Assembly (NCBI GenBank): GCA_003164255.1
Contig: PLST01000241.1
Coordinates: 1 to 6,661, forward strand
Direction: 5' to 3'
DNA length: 6,661 nucleotides
Source: Acidobacteriaceae bacterium
Lineage (GTDB): Bacteria; Acidobacteriota; Terriglobia; Terriglobales; Acidobacteriaceae
Shown: positions 6,003 to 6,661 of the stretch, one piece after another
How the letters are laid out: each line of letters opens with the position of its first letter
Numbering within the stretch: position 1 is the stretch's first letter
Program-made: the position numbers and the translations under genes
The notes under the pieces: model-generated
The model's database searches: none
What the model was told of the DNA's origin: nothing
What the model saw: the letters and a program-made list of their open reading frames with translations, nothing else

Positions 6003-6661
6003 ATGAAAGATATCTATATTGCCGATCTGAGTTCATTTGATGAGGGAAAACCATTTGATGGTTTCTTCCTTGTTTTGTCGAAGCAGCAACGACTCACGAA
6101 GACCAACAAGCCCTACCTTAACCTGATTCTCGGCGACAAGACTGGTCAGCTTGAGGGGCGCGTCTGGGAACCGGGCGACCCGCGCATCGCGAGGGATTTT
6201 GACAAGGGCGACGTAGTGAAAGCCCGGGGCAGTGCGTCACGCTTTGATGACCGGATACAGATGAAGATTGATCAGCTCCGCGTGGCCACGCCGCTCGAAG
6301 TGGACAAGGCAGACCTTCTGCCTTCAACAACCTACGACGTGGCGGCGCTCTGGAGCCAACTTCAAGCGGCCGTGAACAGCGTCGGGAATCCAGACTTGAA
6401 GTTGCTGTTGAACACGATTCTTGCGGATCAGGCGATTGCCGGCGCTTATCGCGAGGCGCCGGCAGCAAGGCAGCTTCATCACGCGTGGCTGGGCGGTCTT
6501 CTCGAGCATGTTGTGAGCCTGCTGGGACTGGCGGATCGCGTTGCCGCGCACTATCCGCTGCTTGATCGCGATCTGCTTTTGACCGGCGTGGTCCTTCACG
6601 ATATCGGCAAAATCCGCGAGCTATCCTGGGGCGTTGGATTCGACTACACGATTGAAGGCAC
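6003..6661 (+). CDS. yhaM: YhaM-type 3'-5' exoribonuclease (OB-fold plus HD domain), C-terminus cut by window edge
   Basis: The visible 219 codons match the YhaM family, in which an OB-fold nucleic-acid-binding domain is followed by a metal-dependent HD phosphohydrolase domain; members degrade RNA (and in some cases single-stranded DNA) from the 3' end. The OB-fold covers about residues 15-95 (FFLVLSKQQRLTKTNKPYLNLILGDKTGQLEGRVWEP). A helical linker follows to about 150. The HD domain begins with LHHAWLGGLLEH (His159, His160, His169) and has the metal-binding pair His199-Asp200 in LHDIGKIREL. The sequence leaves the window at DYTIEG, just before the rest of the HD domain. The ATG at 6003 gives MKDIYIADL, a start typical of the family as I recall it; an in-frame ATG at 5970 would add 11 residues. 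Neither start has a clear Shine-Dalgarno site. Confidence 0.92.
   Translation, partial: MKDIYIADLSSFDEGKPFDGFFLVLSKQQRLTKTNKPYLNLILGDKTGQLEGRVWEPGDPRIARDFDKGDVVKARGSASRFDDRIQMKIDQLRVATPLEVDKADLLPSTTYDVAALWSQLQAAVNSVGNPDLKLLLNTILADQAIAGAYREAPAARQLHHAWLGGLLEHVVSLLGLADRVAAHYPLLDRDLLLTGVVLHDIGKIRELSWGVGFDYTIEG

Overview
The window holds four protein-coding genes, two of them cut by the window edges, separated by unusually long intergenic stretches (about 450, 455 and 670 bases) rich in inverted repeats. The GC-rich coding sequence, the architectures of the encoded proteins (a CtpA/S41 protease, a one-parvulin SurA-like chaperone with a long Lys/Ala/Pro tail, a short-form glucose-6-phosphate dehydrogenase, a YhaM-type OB-HD nuclease) and the style of the intergenic palindromes suggest an Acidobacteriota (Terriglobia-like) chromosome. 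That assignment is inference from memory of such genomes, not from a search.

Layout. From the left edge to 1331 on the minus strand lies a C-terminal processing protease; its C-terminus is beyond the window. Bases 1332-1784 are a divergent intergenic region with a run of hairpins, including a perfect 11-bp inverted repeat. Bases 1785-3491 (+) encode an exported peptidyl-prolyl isomerase. Bases 3492-3946 lie between convergent genes and contain a 14-bp stem hairpin and REP-like palindromes. Bases 3947-5335 (-) encode glucose-6-phosphate dehydrogenase (zwf), with a strong Shine-Dalgarno site that fixes the start. Bases 5336-6002 are a long divergent gap with a candidate zwf promoter, an A-rich repetitive patch and a GC-rich structured segment. 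From 6003 (+) a YhaM-type 3'-5' exoribonuclease runs off the right edge.

How the genes fit together. The protease and the SurA-like foldase are divergently transcribed and both act outside the cytoplasmic membrane, so together they look like an envelope protein-quality-control locus. zwf (NADPH supply through the oxidative pentose phosphate pathway) and yhaM (RNA turnover) are housekeeping genes with no visible functional tie to that pair. I see no defence system, CRISPR array, transposase, phage gene, tRNA or rRNA. I do not find a convincing undescribed multi-gene system. The features most worth a second look are the intergenic palindromic elements and the repetitive basic tail of the SurA-like protein.
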